Source: Sphingobacteriales bacterium
GTDB lineage: Bacteria; Bacteroidota; Bacteroidia; Chitinophagales; Chitinophagaceae
Assembly (NCBI GenBank): GCA_016708305.1
Contig: JADJGB010000008.1
Coordinates: 806,001-870,000 of the forward strand
Reading direction: 5' to 3'
DNA: 64,000 bases
Part shown: piece by piece, positions 9,093 through 18,279 of the stretch
Numbering within the stretch: the first letter of the stretch is position 1
Layout: the number at the start of each line of letters is the position of its first letter
Notes under the pieces: generated by a model
Database searches by the model: none
Told to the model about the DNA's origin: nothing
Seen by the model: only the letters and a program-made list of their open reading frames with translations
Program-made: the position numbers and the translations under genes

Positions 9093-11549
9093 ATGAACTA
9101 TAAAAACAATTACAGGCTGTTCATTGTGTTAGTGGTCATCACATTTTCCACTTCTTTATTTGCACAGACTGACTATTCCAAAGTAAAAGTAGATCAGCTC
9201 TCTGATGCGCAAGTCAAGCAAATGATGCAGCGTGCAGATGAAATGAAATATACCGATGCACAACTTGAGCAGTTAATGGCAAGTCAGGGTATGGCGGCAG
9301 ATGAGGTAAGCAAGTTGCGTTCCCGTGTAGAAAAAATCCGTTCAGAGGCAGGCTCGGCGTCGGGTGGTAATGTAGATATTTCGGGGCGAACCGTTAATTC
9401 GGGCGGAAATGAAACTTCTGCAAAACCGGGTACTGCCAAAATAAATTCCAGAATTTTCGGCGCCGAATTATTCAGCAACGGCTCCATTACTTTTGAACCC
9501 GATATGCGCATGGCCACTCCCAAGGGCTATGTCATTGGCCCTGATGATCAATTGCTGCTGGATATTACAGGCGATAATTTGGCCAGCTACAAACTTAATG
9601 TATCACCCGAGGGATATATAAATGTGGAATATGTTGGTCGGGTTCAGGTGGGCGGCCTCACTATTGAGCAGGCTACCAATAAAATCAGGTCATCCATGGC
9701 GGGTACCTATCCTGCCTTAAAATCGGGCAGGTCGCAGATAGCCTTAAATCTGGGAAACATCAGGAGCATTAAAGTGATTATAAATGGAGAGGTAAATAAA
9801 CCCGGTACCTATACACTGCCTTCATTAGCAACAGTTTTTAATGCCTTGTACGCCTCAGGTGGCCCCAGTGAGCGTGGTTCTTTTCGTAATATTCAGGTCA
9901 TCCGCAATAATCGTATTGTGAGTACCATTGATGTATATGACTTTTTGGTCAATGGCTTTCAGACAGGCAATGTAAGGCTTCAGGATCAGGATGTGATTTA
10001 TGTGCCGGTGTATCAAACCCGTGTGGATGTACAGGGTGAGGTAAAACGCTCCGCCATTTTTGAGGTGCTGCCCCACGAAACCTTTGTGGATATTCTCAAA
10101 TTCGCAGGCGGTTTTTCTGATGCTGCATACACCGCACGCATAAAAGTTTTACAAAATACACCTACGGAAAGAAGGGTAATAGATATTCCTGCCTCCGATT
10201 TTTCCGGCTATCATTCTAAAAATGGAGATCGAATTTCAGTAGAACCAATATTAGACCGTTATGAAAATAAGGTAGCCATCAACGGAGCTGTATTTCGCCC
10301 CGGCAACTATGAGCTCACCAAAGGTCTTACTCTGTTGCAGCTCATCAAACAGGCTGAGGGTTTAAAGGAGGATGCCTTTATGAACAGAGGATACATCATT
10401 CGCCTGAATGTAGATAATACCAACAGTATTGTGCCTTTTAATGTAGCTGAGGTGATCAAAGAAGGAAGCGGATCAGATATTGTGTTGCAAAGAGAAGATG
10501 CGGTTAGTATTTCTTCTATATTTGATTTAAGAGATGAGTATCAGGTATCAATAAATGGAGAAGTGCGTAAACCGGGGAATTTCAAATTTGTTGACAATAT
10601 GAGCGTAAAGGATTTAGTGCAGATGGCCGGCGGTTTTAGCGAAGGCGCCAATCCTGATAATATAGAAATCTCCAGACGCATGAAAAGTACCGATTTGAGT
10701 CAAAAATCGGCACCCTTAGCTGAAATTTTCAAAGTTAATCTGGATAAAGATTTGAATGTTTCCGATTCGGCGTTTGCATTGCAGCCCTTTGATGCTGTCA
10801 TCATCCGAAGCAAAGAAGGCTATATGCCGCTGCAGCAGGTACAAATAATTGGGGAGGTTCTACAACCCGGTACCTACACCGTTCAATCAAAAAATGAACG
10901 CATTTCTGATATCATAAAAAGAGCAGGAGGGCTTACGGCATTTGCGTATAGCCAAGGAGCTTCATTAAAGCGATCGGGTTCAGGAAGTCCTTCCGGCTTC
11001 AATCCTGTAAACGATCCCGAAGAAGAAAGAATTAGAAACCTCAATTTAGAGCGATTGAAACAAAAAGGCGGTCAAGATTCAACTGCCTTAGACAATATGC
11101 AGGAGGTTAATATGCTCTCCGATCTGGTAGGGATAAGAATGGATGAAATCCTTAAAAACCCACAATCAAAATTTGACCTGTTGGTAGAGAATGGCGATAT
11201 TATCAGGGTGCCTACTATTTTACAAACAATAAAAGTAACCGGAGAGGTATTGAGGCCCATAACCGTTACTTATCAGCCGGGTAAGCCTTTTAATTATTAT
11301 ATCAACAGTGCCGGAGGATTTACAAAAACTGCACTCAAACGAAGGTCTTTTGTAAGCAATCCCAATGGTTCAGTAGCCGGTACCACCAAGGTATTGTTTG
11401 TCAATAATTACCCGCTCATTTCACCGGGGTCGGTTATTTCTGTGCCACAAAAAGCTAAGAGGGAAAGAATGGGTGGTCAGGCATGGATAGGTATTGGAAC
11501 CGTCGTGGCATCATTGGCGGCAGTGTTAGTATCAATCTTAAAAAAATAA
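9093..11549 (+). CDS. SLBB-domain polysaccharide export outer-membrane protein (Wza-like)
   Basis: This 818-residue protein would form the outer-membrane or periplasmic export channel for the polysaccharide. A signal peptide covers about residues 1-25 (LFIVLVVITFSTSLFAQ). A polysaccharide-export domain follows at about 140-220 (PKGYVIGPDDQLLLDITGD). Several SLBB repeats then follow, recognised by recurring INGEVNKPGTYTLP-like boxes (VIINGEVNKPGTY, VAINGAVFRPGNYEL, VSINGEVRKPGNFKF, VQIIGEVLQPGTYTV, IKVTGEVLRPITV). The C-terminus ends in a hydrophobic helix (IGTVVASLAAVLVSILKK). It is about twice the length of E. coli Wza, as is common for Bacteroidota homologues. It is intact and 2 bp upstream of the co-polymerase gene. 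Confidence 0.92.
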   Translation: MNYKNNYRLFIVLVVITFSTSLFAQTDYSKVKVDQLSDAQVKQMMQRADEMKYTDAQLEQLMASQGMAADEVSKLRSRVEKIRSEAGSASGGNVDISGRTVNSGGNETSAKPGTAKINSRIFGAELFSNGSITFEPDMRMATPKGYVIGPDDQLLLDITGDNLASYKLNVSPEGYINVEYVGRVQVGGLTIEQATNKIRSSMAGTYPALKSGRSQIALNLGNIRSIKVIINGEVNKPGTYTLPSLATVFNALYASGGPSERGSFRNIQVIRNNRIVSTIDVYDFLVNGFQTGNVRLQDQDVIYVPVYQTRVDVQGEVKRSAIFEVLPHETFVDILKFAGGFSDAAYTARIKVLQNTPTERRVIDIPASDFSGYHSKNGDRISVEPILDRYENKVAINGAVFRPGNYELTKGLTLLQLIKQAEGLKEDAFMNRGYIIRLNVDNTNSIVPFNVAEVIKEGSGSDIVLQREDAVSISSIFDLRDEYQVSINGEVRKPGNFKFVDNMSVKDLVQMAGGFSEGANPDNIEISRRMKSTDLSQKSAPLAEIFKVNLDKDLNVSDSAFALQPFDAVIIRSKEGYMPLQQVQIIGEVLQPGTYTVQSKNERISDIIKRAGGLTAFAYSQGASLKRSGSGSPSGFNPVNDPEEERIRNLNLERLKQKGGQDSTALDNMQEVNMLSDLVGIRMDEILKNPQSKFDLLVENGDIIRVPTILQTIKVTGEVLRPITVTYQPGKPFNYYINSAGGFTKTALKRRSFVSNPNGSVAGTTKVLFVNNYPLISPGSVISVPQKAKRERMGGQAWIGIGTVVASLAAVLVSILKK

Positions 11550-11551
11550 GA

Positions 11552-12673
11552 ATGGCACAAGAAATAGTGAGCAATAGTAAGAATAATACTCAGCAAGGTG
11601 AATTGGGATTACGCGACTTGATTTTAAGCATCCGAAATTGGATCGGCTATTTATGGTCTAAAAAATGGGTTATAATCCTGTTCGGATTGTTAGGAGGCGC
11701 CTTAGGATTGGGATATGCTTTCCTGAAAAAACCTGTTTATACAGCTACTACTACATTCGTTTTGGAAACCGGAGAAAAAGGCGGAGGCCTAAGCCAATAT
11801 GCCGGTCTTGCAGCTATGGTAGGTATTGATCTGGCAGGTGGAGGTGGCGGCCTTTTTCAGGGAGAAAACATTTTGGAGCTTTACAGATCCCGAACTATGA
11901 TTAGTAAAACCCTTCTTTCAGAAGCTGATATTAACGGGAAAAAGCAATTATTGATAGACAGGTTTATAGATGGCAATAAAATGAGGAAGGGATGGAAAAA
12001 ACCAAAGTTGAAAAATATTAAATTCGCTCCAGATAATACTTATGAGAACCCAACTCAGCAATTATTACATGATAGCATTATCTCCGTTATTGTGAAAGCT
12101 ATCGATAAAGGATACCTGATGGTGGGTAAGCCCGACAAGAAACTCAATATCATAAATGTGAGTGTGCAATCAACAGATGAGCAATTTGCCAAGCGCTTTC
12201 AATGAAAAATTGTGCAGAATGTAAATGATTTCTATTTGCAGACAAAAACTAAAAGAGCCAAAGACAATGTGGCTATATTGCAGCAAAAGACCGATTCGGT
12301 AAGAGGAGTGATGACGGGCGCCATCTATCGTGCTGCTGAAGCAATTGATGCCACGCCTAACCTTAACCCTACCCGACAGGTACAGCGCATCGCCCCTATT
12401 CAAACCTCTCAGGCCAGCGCAGAGGTAAATAAAGTAATGCTCGGACAACTGATTCAAAATCTTGAATTAAGTAAGATAGCATTGCAGAAGGAAACACCAC
12501 TGATTCAGATAGTGGATAAACCGGTGCTACCGCTTGAAAAAGATCAGGTTGGTAAAAAATAGCTATCGTAATTGGAGGGCTTTTGGGTGGTTTATTTGTT
12601 CTTGTATTTTTAATTATCAAGAAAATTGTGCAAAATTCCCTAAAGTGTGCGGTTATAATACCCTCACAAAATA
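11552..12673 (+). pseudogene. Wzz/Wzc-type chain-length determinant (polysaccharide co-polymerase), interrupted
   Basis: The protein starts MAQEIVSNSKNN at 11552, just after the export gene. Its first transmembrane helix is WVIILFGLLGGALGLGYAFLKK (about residues 38-58, part shown), followed by YTATTTFVLETGEKGG, a Wzz-domain start. An in-frame TGA at 12203-12205 interrupts it after FAKRFQ; the protein resumes as KIVQNVNDFYLQTKTKR. Near 12550 the frame shifts in an A run; the shifted frame gives the second membrane helix (AIVIGGLLGGLFVLVFLIIKK). The end abuts the IS3 at 12674, so the natural C-terminus may be lost. No kinase domain is visible. Confidence 0.8.
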
Positions 12674-12720
12674 AGACCACTTGTTAAGTTGAAATTTAAT
12701 AACTTTAAACAAGTGAAATT

Positions 12721-12984
12721 ATGAAACAGACTCGTAGAAAATTCGATTCGGCCTTTAAGGCCAAAGTAGCCCTTGAGGCACTTCGTGAACGGGAAACGCT
12801 ATCCGGTCTTGCGGTAAAGTATGACCTGCATCCCAATCAAATTTCGCAATGGAAGCAGGAGTTTTTAGAAAAATCTGCCTCAGTTTTTGACCATAAGCTA
12901 CCCAGTTCGGCCTCAGAGCCGGAAGTAGATGTAAGCAAGCTGTATGCAAAAATTGGTGAGCTGCAAATGGAAAGAGATTTTTAA
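12721..12984 (+). CDS. IS3 transposase OrfA (HTH)
   Basis: This 87-residue protein begins MKQTRRKFDSAFKAKVALEA and contains a helix-turn-helix (LAVKYDLHPNQISQWKQEFL), typical of OrfA of IS3 elements (Tnp_1/HTH_Tnp family). It ends at a TAA overlapping a T5-A10 tract (12978-12992). Reading the -1 frame from that tract gives LKKKLNQIRDTVDQRLL and leads directly into OrfB. This could be programmed -1 frameshifting or the loss of one T. Confidence 0.85.
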   Translation: MKQTRRKFDSAFKAKVALEALRERETLSGLAVKYDLHPNQISQWKQEFLEKSASVFDHKLPSSASEPEVDVSKLYAKIGELQMERDF

Positions 12985-13835
12985 AAAAAAAACTTAATCA
13001 AATTAGGGATACTGTAGATCAGCGATTGCTGGTATCTAAGGATGAATACCTTAGCATCAGAAAGCAATGCGATTTGCTGGATATCAACAGATCAACGGTA
13101 TATTACAACCCCAAAGGTGAGAGCGAAGAAAATCTTAGTATCATGCAAATAATGGACAAACATATTTTGGAAGAGCCAACAGCAGGAGTACTTACGATGC
13201 AATCAATGCTTGAAGAACAAGGAATACAGGCAAGCTACGAACGCATACGCAGACTGATGCGCCTGGCAAACATACGCCCCATCTATCCTCGCAGGCATCT
13301 TACAAAATGGAAAAACAATGAATATGTGCATCCTTATCTGCTTAAAGATTTGACAATAGAACGCAGCAATCAGGTTTGGGAAATAGATATTACCTATGTA
13401 CCCATGCGCAAAGGGTTCATGTATTTAACCGCTGTTATTGATGTTTACAGCAGGTACATTGTTGGCTGGGGCCTAAGCAATACCTTAGATGCAGAAAGCA
13501 GTTTGCAAGTATTGAAACAAGCAAAAAGTACACATGGCAAACCAGAAATAATCAATAGCGACCAAGGCAGTCAGTTTACTTGCAAATTGTATGTAGAATA
13601 TTTAAAAGAGCAGGGAATAAAAATAAGTATGGATGGCAAAGGCAGCGCTTTGGACAATATTTATATCGAAAGGTTTTGGCGCACCATAAAATACCAGCAC
13701 ATTCATTTAAACCCGGCAGCAGATGGAATAAGTTTGTATATCGGTATAAAGAAGTGGATTGAAAAATACCACTTTAAAGCCCATCAGGGAATAAACCGGC
13801 AAAAGCCTCAATACCTATATTTAAATGCAGCTTAA
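12981..13835 (+). CDS. IS3 transposase OrfB (rve integrase core)
   Basis: The open frame from the A10 tract contains VSKDEYLSIRKQCDLLDINRS and an HTH_21-like part (PTAGVLTMQSMLEEQGI), then the DDE core. The DDE residues lie in WEIDITYVPMRKG (first Asp), INSDQGSQFT (second Asp) and DNIYIERFWRTIKYQ (Glu). A stand-alone start is not obvious: the first ATG of the open part is internal, and candidate non-ATG starts lie around 13026. It is probably made as an OrfAB fusion by -1 frameshifting, as in other IS3 elements. Confidence 0.85.
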   Translation, partial: LKKKLNQIRDTVDQRLLVSKDEYLSIRKQCDLLDINRSTVYYNPKGESEENLSIMQIMDKHILEEPTAGVLTMQSMLEEQGIQASYERIRRLMRLANIRPIYPRRHLTKWKNNEYVHPYLLKDLTIERSNQVWEIDITYVPMRKGFMYLTAVIDVYSRYIVGWGLSNTLDAESSLQVLKQAKSTHGKPEIINSDQGSQFTCKLYVEYLKEQGIKISMDGKGSALDNIYIERFWRTIKYQHIHLNPAADGISLYIGIKKWIEKYHFKAHQGINRQKPQYLYLNAA

Positions 13836-14023
13836 AACAACTAAGAAATGAGTAAAAGTGGTCTAAAGAAATGGGGTACTATATATCGAAAATAATCAGT
13901 ATCAGCTTCACCAATAGCTAAAAACTTGATTTTGTGCAGCGAATAATACAACGACACCTAAAAACCCTTACTTTATTTAAAAAAGTACTATATTTGAGAC
14001 AAGTTTAAAGTTGTAGTTTAAAA

Positions 14024-15187
14024 ATGTCTGATAAGGAAATAATAAAACGAACACTTTCAGGAGAATTAAAACGATTGTCAGAGTTCTACGCTGTTATCGT
14101 TATAACTGGTCCGCGCCAATCAGGAAAAACTACATTATCTAAAATGGAATTTCCTGATTACCATTATGTGAATATGGAAAATATTAGTTTACGACATCAA
14201 ATAATGGAATCTCCAATGGCATTTTTAAAACAGCATCAAAAGGGCTTAGTCATTGATGAAGTGCAAAATGTACCCGAATTATTTTCATATATCCAAGTTG
14301 TAGCAGATAACAATGAAAATAGCCGTTTTATACTTACCGGAAGCAGTAATTTTTCATTACTTGAAAAAGTAACACAGTCATTAGCAGGAAGATCGGCAAT
14401 TTTAACATTACTGCCTTTATCACTGCAAGAAATTGGAAATTTAAAAGATAAAAGCACCAATCAGTTAATACTTTGGGGAGGATATCCTGCAGTTTGGGGT
14501 AAGAAAATACCTGTTCAGGATGTAACTCAAAATTATTACAATACTTATATAGAACGCGATGTAAGACAAATCTTAAACGTAAAAAACTTAAATGCTTTTC
14601 AAACATTTATCCGTTTATGTGCAGGAAGAGTAGGAGCAGAATTTAATGCTTCTGCGCTTTCCAATGAGATAGGCGTTTCTGTACCAACCATAAAAGAATG
14701 GCTTTCTGTTTTAGAAGCTTCTTATGTTGTTTTTAGATTGCACCCTTTTTCAAGGAATATCGGTAAACGTCTCATAAAAACGCCTAAAATATACTTTTAT
14801 GATACAGCGTTAGTTTGTTATCTCTTAGGTATTGAAAATGAAGAACAGCTATCAACTCATCCGTTGCGAGGTGCTATTTTTGAAAATTTAATGGTGCTCG
14901 ATTTTTTTAAGAATAAATTTAACAAGGGCAAAATCCCTCATTTTTATTTCTACCGAGATAAATCTCAAATAGAAATTGATTTACTAGAAGAAAAAGGAAT
15001 ACATCTCTTAGCTTATGAAATTAAATCAGCAACAAGTTTCACAAAAAACTTTGCCAAAAATTTAAAATATTTAAAAAATATTTTGGGAGATACAATCCTG
15101 TCAACAACCATTATTTTTGATGGGAATGAAAGTATCATTTCAAACGAAAATAGTATTGTGAATTTTAGAGATATAAAGTTTGATTAA
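14024..15187 (+). CDS. AAA ATPase with DUF4143/nuclease-like C-terminus (copy 1, intact)
   Basis: This 387-residue protein belongs to the COG1373 class. Walker A is GPRQSGKTT (residues 29-37), Walker B is GLVIDEVQNVPELF (about 73-86) and sensor 1 is FILTGSSNFSLLEK. A winged-helix-like stretch (ASALSNEIGVSVPTIKEWL) precedes the DUF4143 domain. The C-terminus carries QIEIDLLEEKG...AYEIKS, a PD-(D/E)XK-like arrangement. The cellular role of the family is unknown. It stands between an IS3 and AlbA_2 fragments, outside the polysaccharide pathway. AGTTTAAA occurs twice within 25 bp of the start, a weak echo of the operator repeats of the other copies. Confidence 0.9.
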   Translation: MSDKEIIKRTLSGELKRLSEFYAVIVITGPRQSGKTTLSKMEFPDYHYVNMENISLRHQIMESPMAFLKQHQKGLVIDEVQNVPELFSYIQVVADNNENSRFILTGSSNFSLLEKVTQSLAGRSAILTLLPLSLQEIGNLKDKSTNQLILWGGYPAVWGKKIPVQDVTQNYYNTYIERDVRQILNVKNLNAFQTFIRLCAGRVGAEFNASALSNEIGVSVPTIKEWLSVLEASYVVFRLHPFSRNIGKRLIKTPKIYFYDTALVCYLLGIENEEQLSTHPLRGAIFENLMVLDFFKNKFNKGKIPHFYFYRDKSQIEIDLLEEKGIHLLAYEIKSATSFTKNFAKNLKYLKNILGDTILSTTIIFDGNESIISNENSIVNFRDIKFD

Positions 15188-15210
15188 AAAATCACAACAT
15201 AGTAAGAACG

Positions 15211-15730
15211 CTTACATGTAACCATTGAAAATGGAGATATGAATATAGTAAAAATGTTTAATCCGACTACTTTAATTTAATTATTATCAAACGATTATAT
15301 TTCTTCTCCTAGAAACATGCAAATATCCGGTATTTTCAAGGAAATGGGATTAATAGAACGATACGGAACGGGAATAAAACGGGTGAGAGCATTATTTTCG
15401 GATTATCAATTACCAGAACCTGAGTTTAAACAATTACAAGACGGTTTCTGGGTGAGGGTGAAGGCTGCTGTTGAAGAAAAACAAAATGGCGGATTAAATG
15501 GCGGATTAAATGACGGATTAAATGGCGGATTAACTAATACTGATGATATTATCTTGTCTATTATTGATAAAAATCAAGGGATTCAATTAAAAGGAATCAT
15601 CAGTTTTTTTGAAAATGTTTCACAAAGAACCATTGAAAGGCAAATCGCCGAATTGATAAAAAAGGGATTGATAGAGCGGAGAGGTAGTCGTAAAACAGGT
15701 GGCTATTTTATAGTAAATAACAAAAAATAA
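15211..15730 (+). pseudogene. AlbA_2/HATPase regulator, C-terminal fragment 1
   Basis: Only the C-terminal part of an AlbA_2 (Schlafen-like) plus HATPase_c_4 regulator remains. Upstream of the ATG at 15317 the same frame reads LLSNDYISSPRN after an in-frame stop, matching the intact relative's LLSGNYTSKSRN, so the true gene was longer. GIFKEMGLIERYGTGIKRVRALF is the conserved HATPase_c_4 end (shown in part elsewhere). A linker GGLNGGLNDGLNGGL (15484-15530, 18-21 bp DNA repeats) leads to a winged helix (SQRTIERQIAELIKKGLIERRG). Confidence 0.75.
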
Positions 15731-16153
15731 TATCCGGTATTTTCAAGGAAATGGGATTAATAGAACGATACGGAACAGGAATAAAACGGGTGAGAGTATT
15801 ATTTTTAGATTACCAATTACCTGAACCTGAGTTTAAGCAATTACAAGACGGTTTTTGGATGAAAGTAAAAGAAAATGTTACAGAAAAACCACATGAGGGG
15901 TTAAATGAGGGGTTAAATGAGGGATTAAATACACTATTAAAATTAATCCAAAGGAATGGAGGAGTCAAGGAAGGTTCTATCGGAAGAACTACAACGTCCC
16001 GTAAAAACTATCGAAAGACAAATTGCGGAGTTGGTAAAAAAGGGATTGATTGAACGAAGAGGCAGCCGGAAAACAGGGGGGTACTGGAAAATGACAGGAA
16101 ATAAGAAAAATAATTTAGACACTATTAAAAATGACTCAAATATGAAATTTTAA
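15731..16153 (+). pseudogene. AlbA_2/HATPase regulator, C-terminal fragment 2 (tandem duplicate)
   Basis: The segment repeats fragment 1 with a period of 407 bp: ATATCCGGTATTTTCAAGG occurs at about 15325 and 15732. The body is nearly identical up to KQLQDGFW. The linker is different (EGLNEGLNEGLN). The frame shifts near 15955, after which TIERQIAELVKKGLIERRGS and YWKMTGNKKNN follow to 16153. The change of linker and tail between near-identical bodies suggests recombination at the linker. Confidence 0.75.
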
Positions 16154-16341
16154 ATAGTTTTTGAATAGATTTTAAAGAATGAAAACAAAAACTAAAACCA
16201 TCATTTGCCACGAAATGTATAATTACGGAGCATCGCTGCAAGGATATGTCCTGTTCAAATTTTGAAATGAACACAAACCTCCATCATATCATCCATCAGG
16301 AGAAAGTGAGAGCCTGGAATTCAAAAACACATTCAGCGATG
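16038..16341 (+). repeat. 300-bp direct repeat, left copy
   Basis: The sequence from GATTGATTGAACGAAGAGGC to TTCAGCGATGAGG is almost identical to 17960-18260. It contains an AlbA_2 C-terminal tail, the first 30 codons of a polysaccharide pyruvyl transferase and the start of an AlbA_2 gene. I count about six differences, four of which are homopolymer-length changes (A/G runs near 16035, G6 vs G5, T4 vs T5, GG vs GGG). Confidence 0.9.
16179..16266 (+). pseudogene. Polysaccharide pyruvyl transferase N-terminal fragment (left copy)
   Basis: The frame reads MKTKTKTIICHEMYNYGASL then QGYVLFKF, which resembles the N-terminus of pyruvyl transferase family proteins (a C/H-x-YNYGASLQAYAL motif). It stops at once, where an AlbA_2 start codon overlaps. 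No remainder of the pyruvyl transferase exists in the window. The same fragment occurs at 18093. Confidence 0.55.
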
Positions 16342-17693
16342 AGGTAATTGTTTCATTGGTGGCTTTTGCTAATACTAAGGGCGGAGTGGTTTGTATCGGC
16401 GTTTCAGATATCGGAGTAATCAACGGTGTCCAAATAGGAAAAGAAACGATTCAAAAATGGGTAAATGAAATAAAAGTAAAAACAGCGCCCTCTATTATTC
16501 CCGATGTAGAAATTTTTGAAGAAAAAGGAAAACAAGTTGTTTGTATTCAAGTTAATGAATTCCCGATAAAACCTTTATCATTTAAAGGGCGATATTACAA
16601 GCGAATTGACAATTCTAATCATCAGTTGAGCGTGTCGGAAGTTGCGGATTTGCATCTGAAAACAATAAATTCCAGCTGGGATTATTATATCGACCCGAAT
16701 CATTCGTTAGAACATATTTCATTGGATAAAGTAAATCAGTTTCTCCGAAAAATTGAGCAACGAACAGATACCGAAATTTCGTATTCTTCACTCGAATTTC
16801 TATCAAAAATGGAAATACTTCGTGAAGGAAAACTTACTTTTGGAGGATATTTACTGTTTGTTTCAGGCTATTGCCCGATAAGTGATGTGCAGATAGGTCG
16901 GTTTAAAAGTGATATTACGATTATAGACTCGTTATCACTCAATACAGATTTGTTTTCAGAAGTAGATGATATTATTGCTTTTATCAAAAAACATTTGATG
17001 GTAGAATACATCATCACAGGGGAACCACAACGAACCGAACGTTTTGATTATCCGCTTGATGCTATTCGTGAAATCGTGATTAATATGGTTGTACATCGTG
17101 ATTACCGTGATAGCTCAGCAAGTATTATTAAAATGTTTGATAACCGAATTGAATTTTATAATCCGGGTAAATTGTTTGGTGGAATTACTATAGCGGATTT
17201 GTTAAGTGGAAATTATACTTCAAAATCAAGAAACAAACTGATAGCTAAAACATTCAAAGAAATTGGATTGATTGAACGTTATGGTTCTGGAATTCATCGC
17301 ATACAGAAAATATGCGAAGATTATGGAGTTGCTCCTCCTGTTTTTGAAGAAATCGCAGATGGTTTTAAAGTGACGTTGTTTAATGAAAAATTAAATATCA
17401 CCGAACAAGTCACCGAACAAGTCGCCGAACAAGTTGTCGAACAAGTTCCCGAACAAGTTGCAAGAATACTAATTGTGCTTGAACAGGAAATGAGGATAAA
17501 GGAGTTGATGGAAAAAGTGGGAATAAAACATCGTCCAACATTTCTTTATAATTATCTGAAACCTGCATTAAAACTTGGATTGGTAGAGATGACAGTACCT
17601 GATAAACCGAATAGTAAAAATCAAAAATACAGATTATCTGAATCAGGGAGTAATTATAGATTGAGTTTAAGAAAGAAAAATGAAAGCAACTAA
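16267..17693 (+). pseudogene. AlbA_2 DNA-binding/HATPase_c_4 regulator, near complete, frameshift at codon 11
   Basis: The start is MNTNLHHIIHQ at 16267. A GG at about 16299 instead of GGG (present in the duplicate at 18213) shifts the frame. Adding one G gives GESESLEFKNTFSDEVIVSL and joins the 445-residue open frame from 16356. The result is about 475 residues: AlbA_2 domain (ESLEFKNTF, FANTKGGVVCIGVSD), HATPase_c_4 (IREIVINMVVHRDYRD, IKMFDNRIEFYNPG), a linker of EQV units (TEQVTEQVAEQVVEQVPEQV) and a winged-helix tail (RYRLSESG-like end). Members are thought to be transcriptional regulators; the target is unknown. Confidence 0.8.
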
Positions 17694-18067
17694 TAGACCG
17701 CTATGCTTTTGGAGTTCATCGCATGTAAAACATTTGTAAAGAATATGGAATAATTACGCCTCTTTTTGAAGAAGTAGCAGACGGTTTTAAAGTAGTATTG
17801 TTTAATGAGAAATTAAATGGCGGATTAAATAATATTGATGATATTATCTTGTCTATTATTGATAGAAATCATGGTATTAAATTAAAACAAATTATCGGTT
17901 TGGTTGAAAGTGTTTCTCAACGGGCCATCGAAAGATAAATAACGAAATTGATAAAAAGGATTGATTGAACGAAGAAGCAGCCGGAAAACAGGGGGTACTG
18001 GAAAATGACAGGAAATAAGAAAAATAATTTAGACACTATTAAAAATGACTCAAATATGAAATTTTGA
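17694..18067 (+). pseudogene. AlbA_2 regulator, C-terminal fragment 3
   Basis: Directly after the stop of the preceding gene, fragments of the same family appear: RYAFGVHRM then NICKEYGIITPLFEEVADGF, KVVLFNEKLNGGLNNIDD and IILSIIDRNHGIKLKQIIG, with in-frame stops and a frameshift near 17935-17960. It ends with YWKMTGNKKNNLDTIKNDSN and MKF at 18067. Its linker is a short GGLNN form. It is clearly dead and merges into the right copy of the 300-bp direct repeat. Confidence 0.7.
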
Positions 18068-18260
18068 ATAGTTTTTGAATAGATTTTAAAGAATGAAAAC
18101 AAAAACTAAAACCATCATTTGCCACGAAATGTATAATTACGGAGCATCGCTGCAAGGATATGTCCTGTTCAAATTTTTGAAATGAACACAAACCTCCATC
18201 ATATCATCCATCAGGGAGAAAGTGAGAGCCTGGAATTCAAAAACACATTCAGCGATGAGG
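17960..18260 (+). repeat. 300-bp direct repeat, right copy
   Basis: This is the right-hand copy of 16038-16341. It includes the pyruvyl transferase start (18093-18185, 30 codons, here with TTTTT so the frame reads KFLK then stop). It also holds an AlbA_2 start (18182-18268, with GGG, reading HQGESESLEFKNTFSDEAN then stop). Homology ends after GATGAGG. The two copies bracket one AlbA_2 gene, about 1.92 kb apart. Confidence 0.9.
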
Positions 18261-18279
18261 CGAATTAAATTAAAATTTA

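Larger units (their letters stand above)
12674..13864 (+). mobile_element. IS3-family insertion sequence
   Basis: Short terminal inverted repeats AGACCACTT (12674-12682) and AAGTGGTCT (13856-13864) bound an orfA/orfB pair of IS3 type, total 1,191 bp. No clear 3-4 bp target duplication was found, so the boundaries could be off by a few bases. It lies at the 3' end of the co-polymerase gene. Confidence 0.85.

Noticed and set aside
12976..12995. Certain programmed -1 frameshift in the IS3 element
   Set aside because: The T5-A10 tract is suitable, but the loss of one T in a window full of homopolymer indels explains the split equally well; left as a possibility.
14024..18067. Anti-phage defence island
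   Set aside because: ATPase and AlbA_2/Schlafen-like genes can occur in defence islands, but no effector, nuclease system or known defence operon accompanies them, and most copies are broken.
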